This document shows positions 44,555 to 53,887 of a stretch of 64,000 nt of DNA, piece after piece. Made by a program: the position numbers and the translations under genes. The notes beneath the pieces were generated by a model that ran no database searches, was not told the origin of the DNA, and saw nothing but the letters and a program-made list of their open reading frames with translations. Where the stretch lies: positions 1 to 64,000 of the forward strand of contig NZ_JAKGAS010000009.1 of NCBI RefSeq assembly GCF_021532655.1. The letters run 5' to 3'. Position 1 is the stretch's first letter; each line of letters begins with the position of its first letter. This stretch comes from Paraglaciecola algarum (lineage in GTDB: Bacteria; Pseudomonadota; Gammaproteobacteria; Enterobacterales; Alteromonadaceae).

Positions 44555-46912
44555 GTGCTAAGACCAATACTAAACATTATATATTTAACTTTGTGTTTAA
44601 ATTTCATTACCGCAAATCACAGTTTTGCGAGTGAAAATAGTTTTCGTTCTGAAACTGTAAACATGAATAAAAACTGGAAATTTAAATTTGTAGACCAAGC
44701 AAAAACTGAAAATCACTGGCAATCAGTCAACCTGCCACACACGCCTAAAATAGAACCCATTATTGTCAATGCACAATGGCAAGGGCTAGCTGAATACCAA
44801 AAGACACTTAACATTGATCCCAAATGGAAAAATAGTAAGCTGTTTATTCGTTTTGAAGGTGCGATGAATCATGCGGAAGTTTGGTTAAACGAGCATAAAA
44901 TTGGCGAACATTTAGGTGGGTACCTACCTTTTACATTTGAGTTAACTGATTATATTGATTTTCATTCCAGCAATACGCTTAAGGTAAAACTAAGCAATCT
45001 AGATAATCCAATTATTGGCCCTAAACCCTTAAAAAAATTAGATTTTAATACCTATGGTGGATTATACCGAGAGGTAAATTTATTAATTAAAAACCCCTTA
45101 CATATAACCGATGAAATACACGCTAATCAAGTAGCAAGTGGTGGTGTATTTGTTACATACCCCAAAGTTTCTATTAATGAATCACGTGTTAAAATTAACA
45201 CCCATATCGCTAATAGTTACGCCACTAAAAAGGCATTTGAGATTAAACAAACATTACTTTTAGACAATACCTTAATCGGTGGTTCTGAACTAAAAGTGAA
45301 ACAATTAGCAGCAAATACAGCTCATCAATACTCCCAAGAATTAGTGGTAAAAAACCCTAAATTATGGAGCCCTAATTCACCTAATTTATATACGCTTCAC
45401 ACAGACGTGTATTTAGATAATCAACTCATAGAACAAAAAACCACTAGGTTAGGCATTAGAAAATTTGAATTTAACGAAAAACATGAATTACTAATAAATG
45501 GAAACAAAACATTTTTGCGCGGCGTTAATCGACACCAGGAATATCCACATGTAGGGTATGCAACGTCACCCCAAGCTGATTATCGAGATGCAGTTAAAAT
45601 TAAATCTGCTGGATTTGATTACGTTCGTTTATCACATTATCCCCATTCAAAAGCATTTATGGATGCAGCAGATGAACTTGGCTTAGTACTTATCGATGCA
45701 ATATTAGGTTGGCAATACTACTTAGAAGACCCTAAGTTCAAACAACAAATACTTAATACCTGTCACGATCTTATCCGCCGAGATCGAAACCACCCTAGTG
45801 TGCTGGCATGGGAGTGTTCGTTAAATGAATCTTGGATGCCAGAGGAGTTTATTGAAGATTTACATGGCATAGTTAAACAAGAGTATCCAGGTGGCTTTTC
45901 AGCAGGATGGCAGCATGGCTATGACTTATATCTTCAAGCTCGCCAACATCGCCAAAAACACTACGAAACACCAACACAACCGTATAATGTGTCAGAATAT
46001 GGTGATTGGGAATATTACGCACAAAACGCAGGCCTTAACCAAGACTCTTGGGCTGATTTAAAAGAGGAAGAAAGAACCTCAAGACAACTTTTAAATTCTG
46101 GCGAAGCTCGTTTATTGCAGCAAGCTAAGAATTTACAAGAAGCCCACAACGATAATCTTTCTACACCTGCTTTTGCAGACGGCTATTGGGTTATGTTCGA
46201 CTATAACAGAGGATATGCAGATGACTTAGAAGCATCAGGCATTATGAGCTTATTCCGATTGCCTAAATACAGCTATTACTTTTATCAAAGTCAAAGACAT
46301 CCTGACATATTGTCGAGTAAGTATGACTCTGGTCCTATGGTGCATATTGCCAGCGAATGGAATAAAGGCTCTGCTACAAAAGTAAAAGTATTCAGTAATA
46401 CAGAGCAAGTAGAGCTTTGGTTAAATGATAGATTAATTGCCACACAATCCCCGGTAATAGACCAGTTTTCAACCCATTTACCCCATCCTCCTTTTGAATT
46501 TAATGTAAACGAATTTGTTGCAGGAAAGCTATTGGCCAAGGCCTACATAAAAGGAAAACTTGTGGCTTCACACCAAGTTGTTACGCCCACAGCACCAGTT
46601 GCCATAGAACTAGAAGTAGATATCAGTGGTAAACCACCTGCGTTAAACGCTAAAGATTTAATATTTGTCTATGCTAAAGTCATTGATAAAAAGGGGAATC
46701 TAGTGCCGATTAATGATCAGAAGTTAGTATTTGAAACAACTGGTGACATTGAGGTTATTCACTCTAATGCAGCTAAAACCGAGCAAGGCAAAGCCGCTGT
46801 TTTGTTAAAGATAGGCAAATCTTTAGACCAAGCTAGTATTCAAGTATCATCAAAAACATTAGGCATTCAAAGCGAACCTTTGTTTCTAAAAAACAATATA
46901 GGTGAAAAATAA
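44555..46912 (+). CDS. GH2 family glycoside hydrolase (beta-galactosidase type)
   Basis: 785 residues with a signal peptide ending near HSFAS (residue 26). The order is a sugar-binding jelly roll (WQSVNLPHTPKIEP, VWLNEHKIGEHLGGYLPF), an immunoglobulin-like domain, then the TIM barrel (FLRGVNRHQEYPHVGYA, ESWMPEEF). The acid/base Glu is in SLNES near 423 and the nucleophile Glu in VSEYGDWEY near 481. Additional C-terminal beta domains follow. The start is a GTG at 44555, with AAGGAG six bases upstream. Its coupling to a GH53 galactanase supports removal of galactose from pectic beta-1,4-galactan; other beta-glycosides remain possible. Confidence 0.9.
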   Translation: MLRPILNIIYLTLCLNFITANHSFASENSFRSETVNMNKNWKFKFVDQAKTENHWQSVNLPHTPKIEPIIVNAQWQGLAEYQKTLNIDPKWKNSKLFIRFEGAMNHAEVWLNEHKIGEHLGGYLPFTFELTDYIDFHSSNTLKVKLSNLDNPIIGPKPLKKLDFNTYGGLYREVNLLIKNPLHITDEIHANQVASGGVFVTYPKVSINESRVKINTHIANSYATKKAFEIKQTLLLDNTLIGGSELKVKQLAANTAHQYSQELVVKNPKLWSPNSPNLYTLHTDVYLDNQLIEQKTTRLGIRKFEFNEKHELLINGNKTFLRGVNRHQEYPHVGYATSPQADYRDAVKIKSAGFDYVRLSHYPHSKAFMDAADELGLVLIDAILGWQYYLEDPKFKQQILNTCHDLIRRDRNHPSVLAWECSLNESWMPEEFIEDLHGIVKQEYPGGFSAGWQHGYDLYLQARQHRQKHYETPTQPYNVSEYGDWEYYAQNAGLNQDSWADLKEEERTSRQLLNSGEARLLQQAKNLQEAHNDNLSTPAFADGYWVMFDYNRGYADDLEASGIMSLFRLPKYSYYFYQSQRHPDILSSKYDSGPMVHIASEWNKGSATKVKVFSNTEQVELWLNDRLIATQSPVIDQFSTHLPHPPFEFNVNEFVAGKLLAKAYIKGKLVASHQVVTPTAPVAIELEVDISGKPPALNAKDLIFVYAKVIDKKGNLVPINDQKLVFETTGDIEVIHSNAAKTEQGKAAVLLKIGKSLDQASIQVSSKTLGIQSEPLFLKNNIGEK

Positions 46913-48099
46913 TGAACATAAATAATCTACCGATTAAAAGTCTAGTGTTACCTATAATACTTTTTCAGGTCTTCCTGTTAAGCGCCTGTGGTAGCAATTC
47001 ACCAGCCATGCATAATCAACCAGTGGAGGATGTAAACAATCCGTTTATTCCCAAAGGGGAGCTACGTAATAGCGACAATTATATTTTAGGAGCAGATGTA
47101 TCTAGCCTTGCTGAATACCTCGATAAAGGTGCAATATTTATCGATACGGACGGCAAGGAAAAACCTTTGTTAACTTTATTAAAAAACCATGGCTTCAATT
47201 ATATTCGTTTACGCACATTTGTTGAGCCGAATAATGATTATGGCTATGCCTCTGGCATAGGTGAATGGTGCGAAGCTAAGAGTGAAGCATATAATGACAA
47301 AGCCCATATTATTGAAATTTCCAAACAAGTAAAACTAGCCGGCATGAAACTACTTCTGGATTTTCACTACAGTGATACATGGGCAGATCCCAATAAACAA
47401 GTCATCCCACTTGCTTGGCGAAATATCACCAATATAGATGATCTTGCACTTGAAGTTAAAAACTACACGATTGACGTATTAGCCGATATGAAAACAGCTG
47501 GGGTTGTGCCAGACATGGTTCAAGTAGGCAATGAAATTACACCTGGAATGTTGATTCATGTACCCACAGCGGAATCTGATTGTTATGGTAATAACTCAGT
47601 TTTAAATCAATCTGTTAATGGCAGTACTGCAAATTGGTTACACTTATCTAAATTATTAAAAGCCGGAATTGAAGCTGTACATCAAGTAAATGAAAACACT
47701 CCGATTATGTTACACATTGAAAATACAGGAGATAAAGCTGGTGTTATGCAGTGGGTCAATCAAGCTATTAGCCATGAGGTTAAGTTTGATGTGCTGGGTT
47801 TGTCGGCATATGAAAAATGGCAAGGCCCATCAACTCAGTGGAAATCAACTCTTGATAGCCTAGCGACAACTTACCCTGAGTTGAACTTTAGTTTCGTAGA
47901 ATATAACCCTAAAGAGCGTTTATTAAATGATATTATGTATAACTTACCTGATAAACGCGGATTAGGAACTTTCTTTTGGGAGCCAGTACTTTCAGGAGAA
48001 TGGGGACAATCAATTTTTACTCAAAAAGATAATACCTATACCGCTAAACCCGATAGGTTTGCTATTTATGACAAGATTGTTGAAGAGTATGCTTTGTAA
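46912..48099 (+). CDS. ganA: Arabinogalactan endo-beta-1,4-galactanase, GH53 lipoprotein
   Basis: 395 residues. A lipoprotein signal (LLSACG, lipobox Cys near 26) suggests anchoring at the membrane surface. The GH53 barrel is clear: GADVSSLAEYLDKGA, FNYIRLRTFVEPNNDYGYASG, LDFHYSDTWADPNKQ, acid/base Glu in VGNEITPGM near 208 and nucleophile Glu in FVEYNPKER near 329. It cuts beta-1,4-galactan side chains of rhamnogalacturonan I. The ATG overlaps the GH2 stop by one base (TAATG), so the two enzymes are translationally coupled. Confidence 0.94.
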   Translation: MNINNLPIKSLVLPIILFQVFLLSACGSNSPAMHNQPVEDVNNPFIPKGELRNSDNYILGADVSSLAEYLDKGAIFIDTDGKEKPLLTLLKNHGFNYIRLRTFVEPNNDYGYASGIGEWCEAKSEAYNDKAHIIEISKQVKLAGMKLLLDFHYSDTWADPNKQVIPLAWRNITNIDDLALEVKNYTIDVLADMKTAGVVPDMVQVGNEITPGMLIHVPTAESDCYGNNSVLNQSVNGSTANWLHLSKLLKAGIEAVHQVNENTPIMLHIENTGDKAGVMQWVNQAISHEVKFDVLGLSAYEKWQGPSTQWKSTLDSLATTYPELNFSFVEYNPKERLLNDIMYNLPDKRGLGTFFWEPVLSGEWGQSIFTQKDNTYTAKPDRFAIYDKIVEEYAL

Positions 48100-48149
48100 A
48101 AATTTCCCAAGTGTTATTAGTTTAATGATTTAAGAGCAAGCTATCTAAG

Positions 48150-49481
48150 ATGCTGAATCGTACAAAAATAACATTAGGCAGCGGTTTTTTCGCTGCCTTT
48201 TTTGTCAACAATGGGCTGGCCGCAATTGCTATCCCCTATTACCAAATGATATTAGCCGTTGATCCTTTTTTGTTAGGCGTAATATTTACATTTCCTGTAT
48301 TATTTTCAGCATTTTTAAGCCCGACTTTTGGTCAATTAATAGATAATCGCTTTTCCTCCAGCTCTTCTAGAGCAAAGCTGATAGTGTTTACTGGCTGGTT
48401 CAGCGCCATATCATTTTCGTCAGTGTGGTTGGTACCCACCCATTGGCAAACTAGTCATACCCTAATTTACTTATTTATTAGTTCATTACTATTTTTTACC
48501 TCATCCACAATTTTGACCATAGCAGTGCGCACACTGGCCTTTCGCAGTGTGAACAAACCTTCAGACATAAACTCTGTTATGAGTTACACAAACATTTTTG
48601 AAAAATTTGGCTCACTTATCTATTTTTGGACCTTTCCAATATCTCAATCAGCTCTATTAAACAGCAAAGGTTTTGGTATTCGCTATGTGGGCTGTTTTGT
48701 GGGTTTCGCCTTGATCGGTGTGCTAAGTACAATTTCAGGCAACTTTGCAAAATACATTAAAACTCATCAAGCTATTCAACCACCACTCGCCCCACAAACT
48801 TCTGGGCATTTGGCCACAGCTTTAAAAACACCCTTGTATATTTTATTAGCCATCACCTTTTTACAGTTTGGACTAATTGGCAGTGCGATATTTTTCGATT
48901 TTTATCTTATCGTTTATGATATGTTTAACGGTGAAATATCAAAAGGTGCATTTTGGAAAGGGGTGTTATCAACGGCATATGCTTTAGTTGGTTTAATTTC
49001 CATTCCAATATTAAAAAGAATTGCAGATAGGTGGGGTAAAAAAACCACATTAGTTTTGGTGTATTGGCTAAACCTAGTGAATGCCATAGCCAAATATTGG
49101 CTGTTTCAAACAGGTAATGAATATTTTTTGATTTTTGACGCGATTTTAGGCGCTTGGGTGTGGACGGCTATGGGTACCTTAATTCCAGGTATTCTCCTTG
49201 ATTTATGCCGACATAACCAAACTCAAACAGGTAAAGCTCAAGAGGCTTATATGTTATCGAAACAAAATCAGGCTCTAAATTTTGGCATTGTTTTCGCGTT
49301 TTTAAGTTCTGGTTTATTGCTCAACTTAATAGGCTTCAATGCCCATCTGGGACAATTTCAATCGGAAGCTACTTTATCCCTAATGAGATGGGTTTTAGTG
49401 CTGGGCAGTGCTTCAGTAAGCTTAGTTATTCTAGGCTTATTGTATAAAACTCCATTTGAAAAATTTGAGAATACCAATTAG
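48150..49481 (+). CDS. MFS sugar transporter (GPH-like)
   Basis: 443 residues with about 12 hydrophobic helices and a cytoplasmic loop segment GQLIDNRFSSSSSRAKLIVFTGW typical of MFS loop 2-3. A second-half loop (KRIADRWGKKTTLVLVYWLN) also follows the MFS pattern. It resembles the glycoside-pentoside-hexuronide group, which uses cation symport. Being 50 bp downstream of the GH53 gene, it most likely imports galactose or short galacto-oligosaccharides across the inner membrane. Substrate is inferred from position only. Confidence 0.8.
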   Translation: MLNRTKITLGSGFFAAFFVNNGLAAIAIPYYQMILAVDPFLLGVIFTFPVLFSAFLSPTFGQLIDNRFSSSSSRAKLIVFTGWFSAISFSSVWLVPTHWQTSHTLIYLFISSLLFFTSSTILTIAVRTLAFRSVNKPSDINSVMSYTNIFEKFGSLIYFWTFPISQSALLNSKGFGIRYVGCFVGFALIGVLSTISGNFAKYIKTHQAIQPPLAPQTSGHLATALKTPLYILLAITFLQFGLIGSAIFFDFYLIVYDMFNGEISKGAFWKGVLSTAYALVGLISIPILKRIADRWGKKTTLVLVYWLNLVNAIAKYWLFQTGNEYFLIFDAILGAWVWTAMGTLIPGILLDLCRHNQTQTGKAQEAYMLSKQNQALNFGIVFAFLSSGLLLNLIGFNAHLGQFQSEATLSLMRWVLVLGSASVSLVILGLLYKTPFEKFENTN

Positions 49482-49515
49482 AGGCTGTTTCTCTGAGTGT
49501 TATTTATTAAGTTTT

Positions 49516-50598
49516 TTAATAATGACTAAAAGCCGTGAATAATAGTGGGTTGGCCTGTGCTTTCAAAAACACTTCTAATTCATTCAGAGTCGTACTTGGC
49601 GACCAATCACCTTTAAACACCCAAGTTTCAAGATCTGGGGCTTGAGCTGGAATAACATCACTCAATCTAAAGTTACTCTCTAACCATGGGTAAGTATTTT
49701 CACTTGAATTGCCTTCAAAAAAGTATCGACTACCGTATAAATTAGCTCGTTCTCGGCCTTTATTATTGTAACGTTTTTTGAATATAGGCTTATCTGCCAT
49801 ATGTTTTGAAAACTGCGAATTTAATAAATAAAATTGTGCATCGTAATGGTGGCGGCCTAACCAAAACCCTGGAATACCGTCAAACTGACTATTATTCACC
49901 ACTAGTTTGTGTTCAGGGTTTAGTTCACCATCATGCCAAATGGTTGCCGATTGTTTTTGATTAAAAAATTGGGAGTGTTCAATCAGAGCAGTACCTCTTG
50001 GGCACACCATGTCAGTATGACCTTCGAAATAACAATTGGAGTGGTAATACCGTCCGTGTTTATTCCATAAACTAAGGGTGTCTGCCCCACCGGCAATAAT
50101 CTTGCAATTATGGGTGATGATACGATCACTTAGCTCAAACCCTCGCACGGCAAACTGATGTTCATGATCACCGGTTTTAATGCCGTAATCGTTAATGATT
50201 GACAGGTTAGCCAGCACAATATCGGTGGCATTAATATTGACCACTGCTGCTCCCCAATCATTAGTATGTTTTTCACGCCAGTTATTGCGTAATTCAGAAA
50301 ACTGGATAATGGTTTTGTCAGCTGACTCCCCCACCAAAGCTAGATTATTTCGGGTAATAAATAACTTTTCTTGGTAAACACCTGCCTTGATAAAAATAAC
50401 CACTTGTTGATATTTAACACTGGCATCAATAGCACCTTGTATAGTCGTATATGACTCACCTTCTCCCACTTTCAATAATTGGGTTTGACCTTGGTTATAC
50501 GCGGCATAAACTTGCGTACTCACTAACATGTAAATGTAAAGGCTGACAAAAATTGACAATAAAAAAGCTGACATTAAATTGGCTATTAATTTAATCAT
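49516..50598 (-). CDS. Pectinesterase family protein (CE8)
   Basis: 360 residues with an N-terminal membrane helix or uncleaved signal (about 5-30). A right-handed beta-helix follows, beginning YTTIQGAIDAS and FIKAGVYQEKLFI. The two catalytic aspartates are kept in ADTL (near 171) and HTDMV (near 193), and the arginine in WLGRHHY near 246. The glutamine usually preceding the first Asp (QDTL) is replaced by Ala. CE8 enzymes de-methylesterify homogalacturonan before lyase or hydrolase attack. It follows uxaA on the same strand after 111 bp. Confidence 0.87.
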   Translation of the reverse strand: MIKLIANLMSAFLLSIFVSLYIYMLVSTQVYAAYNQGQTQLLKVGEGESYTTIQGAIDASVKYQQVVIFIKAGVYQEKLFITRNNLALVGESADKTIIQFSELRNNWREKHTNDWGAAVVNINATDIVLANLSIINDYGIKTGDHEHQFAVRGFELSDRIITHNCKIIAGGADTLSLWNKHGRYYHSNCYFEGHTDMVCPRGTALIEHSQFFNQKQSATIWHDGELNPEHKLVVNNSQFDGIPGFWLGRHHYDAQFYLLNSQFSKHMADKPIFKKRYNNKGRERANLYGSRYFFEGNSSENTYPWLESNFRLSDVIPAQAPDLETWVFKGDWSPSTTLNELEVFLKAQANPLLFTAFSHY

Positions 50599-50709
50599 TT
50601 ACTTAACCTAACAATTATTAAAATCATACAAGTCCTTATTTTAGGGCGTGCACCTATATTTTTGAGCTGAAATTTCAGCCATCCGGTTTTCGCAAAAAAG
50701 TAAACTCAT

Positions 50710-52200
50710 TTACAAAGTGACGCCGTTTTTCCAGATAGCCACTTCACGAATATCGTTTAATTCATTTTTGACGGGTTCGCCGCTACAACTGCGCACTAAC
50801 AAGTCAATAAATTCATCTAACAAGGTTTGCATACTGGTATCGGTTACCAATTTACCGGCATCAAAATCTATCCAGCGCGTTTTTTTATTGGCTAATTCGC
50901 TATTTGTGGCAATTTTTAAGGTAGGCACAAAACCACCATAAGGCGTGCCTCTGCCCGTTGTAAACAGCACCATATGACATCCACTTGATGCCAAGGCACT
51001 GGTAGCAATAGCGTCGTTACCTGGCGCATTAAGTAAATTTAACCCTGGAGTAGAGAGTTTTTGGCCATACTTCAAAACAGCTTGCACCCTACTCTGCCCC
51101 GCTTTTTGGGTACAACCTAAGGACTTATCTTCAAGAGTAGTAATGCCACCATCTTTATTGCCTGGCGACGGGTTTTCATAAATCGGCTGATTGTGGGCTT
51201 TGTAATAGCCCTTAAAACCATTCACCATAGCGACTAAGTCATTAAAGGTTGCTTCATCTTTGCACCTATCCATTAGAATGGTTTCTGCGCCGAACATTTC
51301 TGGCACTTCAGTTAGTACTGTGGTGCCACCACGGGCAATCAAAAAATCAGAGAACTGACCTAACAATGGGTTAGCGGTTATTCCTGACAAACCATCACTA
51401 CCGCCACATTCCAAACCAAATTTCACTTCGGATAAACGCCCTGTTTGGCGTTTATCTTGTTTGATGGTTTGATAGATTTGTTTCATTAGTTCTACGCCAG
51501 CTTCGACTTCATCTTCAACTTGCTGCGAAATTAAGAACTTAATTCTATCTTGGTTAAATTCACCTAGGCCTCGCTTAAACACTGATACTTGATTGTTCTC
51601 ACAACCTAAGCCAACCACCAAAGCACCACCCGCATTAGGATGACTGGCCATATTTTGCAATAACACCCGTGTGGTTTCTAAATCATCGCCTAATTGTGAG
51701 CAACCAAACTGGTGAGGAAACACATGTACACCATCAATACCTAAATCTGGATGGCGACGTAAGAATTCATTAGCCATTTGTTTAGCCATGCCATTCACAC
51801 ATCCCACAGTTGGGATCAGCCATAATTCATTACGGATCGCCACCTCACCATTATCTCGTCTATAAATTTGTATCTCAGGTGAATCATCATGAAGGCCCTC
51901 AATGGCATCGTTTTGGGGTTGATATTGATATTCCAACTCATCATGCAGGTTTGTTTTGATATCAGAAACATGTACCCATTGCCCCTCAGAGATGTCGTGT
52001 AAGGCATGGCCAATTGGTGCGCCATACTTAATCACATCTTGGCCTTTAGATATGGTTGAAATAGCCACTTTATGGCCCTTCACCACATCACATAATGGCG
52101 TGACTGCTAACTCATCTACTCGATAAGTTTGCCCTTTTACCAGTGTTGACAAGGCAATCACCACGTTGTCTGATGGATGTAATCGAATAATATTTTTCAT
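50710..52200 (-). CDS. uxaA: Altronate dehydratase
   Basis: 496 residues. It dehydrates D-altronate to 2-keto-3-deoxygluconate in the cytosol. An N-terminal SAF domain (about 1-100, IIRLHPSDNVVIAL) is followed by the UxaA catalytic domain with HVFPHQFGCSQLGDD, GLECGGSDGLSGITANP and CHMVLFTTGRGTPYGGFVPT. Only 3 bp separate its start from the uxaB stop, forming a uxaB-uxaA unit. Length and motifs are standard. Confidence 0.95.
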   Translation of the reverse strand: MKNIIRLHPSDNVVIALSTLVKGQTYRVDELAVTPLCDVVKGHKVAISTISKGQDVIKYGAPIGHALHDISEGQWVHVSDIKTNLHDELEYQYQPQNDAIEGLHDDSPEIQIYRRDNGEVAIRNELWLIPTVGCVNGMAKQMANEFLRRHPDLGIDGVHVFPHQFGCSQLGDDLETTRVLLQNMASHPNAGGALVVGLGCENNQVSVFKRGLGEFNQDRIKFLISQQVEDEVEAGVELMKQIYQTIKQDKRQTGRLSEVKFGLECGGSDGLSGITANPLLGQFSDFLIARGGTTVLTEVPEMFGAETILMDRCKDEATFNDLVAMVNGFKGYYKAHNQPIYENPSPGNKDGGITTLEDKSLGCTQKAGQSRVQAVLKYGQKLSTPGLNLLNAPGNDAIATSALASSGCHMVLFTTGRGTPYGGFVPTLKIATNSELANKKTRWIDFDAGKLVTDTSMQTLLDEFIDLLVRSCSGEPVKNELNDIREVAIWKNGVTL

Positions 52201-52203
52201 AAT

Positions 52204-53667
52204 TTATGCCTCTATCACTTTTAATAACGAAGCTCTTACCCCAATTTTTAAGAATGAATCTAATGCTTGAGTGACACATTTTGACAGGTTTGGTACTTGC
52301 GTTAGGTCCTGCTGCCAATGCCACTTGGCTGATAACACCTGATCAACTAATTGTTGACTACTAATGGCATTATCATTCAGCTTTTTCCAATTTGACGACA
52401 TTAACTCTAGCCATTTTTGACTATCTGCCAACTCAAATGTTTGGCCATTTCTAACACCACTGTATAGCAAAACTTCAGCTGCAATAGCTTGGCTCATCAA
52501 CTCTGGAACTTTGCCATTAACTGCTATGTACTTGAGTAATTGGGGCAAAATCCGCGTTTGCACTTTTGTCATACTGTTCAAGGCAATAGATAACAGTAAG
52601 TGATGAATGTAGGGATTTTTAAAACGCTTGACTACGTCATTGGCAAAGTCTTCGAGCTCTTGTTTAGGCAGATCTAAAGTCGGGATGATTTCATCCGCAA
52701 TCAGTTTTTCTACATAAGTTTCAAACAAGCTATCTTGCATTGCCTCACCAACGGTGTTGATACCCGCCATGAATGCTAATGGCACCATAGCCGAATGGGC
52801 ACCATTTAAAATGGCAACCTTACGTTGTTTGTAGGGGTAAATATCGTCCACCACTTTAATATTAAGACTTGTATCTTTTAAACAAAGTAAATCCACTAAT
52901 GACTGTGGACCTTGGATCGCCAGAAAATGAAAATACTCAGACGCCACCAAAAAATCATCTACGTAGCCTAATTTATCATGTAACGCCTGTTTTTCAGTAG
53001 TTGGAAAACCAGGCACGATACGATCAACTAAGGTAGAACAGAAGTGATTGGAAGCCGCTAACCAATTCTCAAACTTTTCACCTAACTCCCATTGATGACT
53101 ATACTTTAGTACAATCTCTTTTAACTTTTCACCGTTGTAATCAATCAATTCACAAGGGATGATCATCACTCCAGTATCTGCTCCCCCATCAAAGTGCACA
53201 AATCTTTCAAACAACCATTGAGTCAATTTTGCCGGAAATGCTTTAGCAGGTTTATCTTCCAACTTATCTTCAGGAAGATACTCAATGCCAGCTTCTGTGG
53301 TGTTGGAAAATATGATTTTGAGATCAGGATTAGTCGCTAACCCTAAGTACTTTTCGTAATCATCATAAATTGAAATTTCTTCATTTACGCAATCAATCAC
53401 ACGTACTTCTTCCACCACCTCACCTTGCTCATTTAGGCCTCTAACTAAAGTCGTGTATAAACAATCTTGCTCGTTCATAGAAGGCCCAGCATTCTTTTTG
53501 ATGGGGCGAGGACGAATAATGCTCACCCCTGCATTTAAACTGCTGTGTCTATTCAAATAATCAATTTGCCAATCAATAAATCCTCTTAAAAAATTGCCTG
53601 AACCAAATTGCATTATTTTTGTTGGGTAAGATTTAGCCGGGAAGTTTTGTCTATTTAACTGTTTCAT
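52204..53667 (-). CDS. uxaB: Tagaturonate reductase (altronate oxidoreductase)
   Basis: About 487 residues of the mannitol-dehydrogenase-related polyol dehydrogenase family. It reduces D-tagaturonate to D-altronate with NADH. The Rossmann motif is QFGSGNFLRGFIDWQI near residue 20, with NTTEAGI, PCELIDYNG and NGAHSAMVPLAF downstream. The ATG at 53667 is preferred to a TTG two codons upstream, since GAG lies 7 nt before it. It is divergent from kduI across a 220-bp region with two palindromic operator-like sites. A uxaC isomerase gene, needed to make tagaturonate from galacturonate, is not in this window. Confidence 0.93.
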   Translation of the reverse strand: MKQLNRQNFPAKSYPTKIMQFGSGNFLRGFIDWQIDYLNRHSSLNAGVSIIRPRPIKKNAGPSMNEQDCLYTTLVRGLNEQGEVVEEVRVIDCVNEEISIYDDYEKYLGLATNPDLKIIFSNTTEAGIEYLPEDKLEDKPAKAFPAKLTQWLFERFVHFDGGADTGVMIIPCELIDYNGEKLKEIVLKYSHQWELGEKFENWLAASNHFCSTLVDRIVPGFPTTEKQALHDKLGYVDDFLVASEYFHFLAIQGPQSLVDLLCLKDTSLNIKVVDDIYPYKQRKVAILNGAHSAMVPLAFMAGINTVGEAMQDSLFETYVEKLIADEIIPTLDLPKQELEDFANDVVKRFKNPYIHHLLLSIALNSMTKVQTRILPQLLKYIAVNGKVPELMSQAIAAEVLLYSGVRNGQTFELADSQKWLELMSSNWKKLNDNAISSQQLVDQVLSAKWHWQQDLTQVPNLSKCVTQALDSFLKIGVRASLLKVIEA

Positions 53668-53707
53668 AAGCAAGCTCTAAATGAATTTTACATATAATTT
53701 ACGACAA

Positions 53708-53725
53708 ATTGCCACCGGTGGCAAT
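53708..53725. promoter_or_regulatory. LacI-type operator 1 (perfect 18-bp palindrome)
   Basis: ATTGCCACCGGTGGCAAT is a perfect palindrome with the central CG typical of LacI/GalR-family operators. It lies between divergent uxaB and kduI. Confidence 0.8.
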
Positions 53726-53732
53726 CTTTATG

Positions 53733-53761
53733 TTGACAAATTGCCACCGGTAGCAAAGAAT
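53733..53761 (+). promoter_or_regulatory. kduI promoter with LacI-type operator 2
   Basis: A -35 TTGACA (53733-53738) and a 17-bp spacer precede a weak -10 AAGAAT (53756-53761). The near-palindrome TTGCCACCGGTAGCAA (53741-53756, one change from operator 1) fills the spacer, so a bound repressor would block polymerase directly. Confidence 0.65.
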
Positions 53762-53887
53762 ATAGAAGACTAACAAATAGTTAACATATATTTAAATTTC
53801 GTAATATTTATAATTTATTAAAAGTACTCTAATTGGCACTTTACTTTTGCCAGTTAATTAGCACCAAGTTAATAGTAGGATAAAGAC

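Noticed and set aside
50666..50679. 14-bp palindrome GCTGAAATTTCAGC between uxaA and the pectinesterase gene
   Set aside because: Could be an operator or hairpin, but there is no second copy and no T-run; left out of the annotation.
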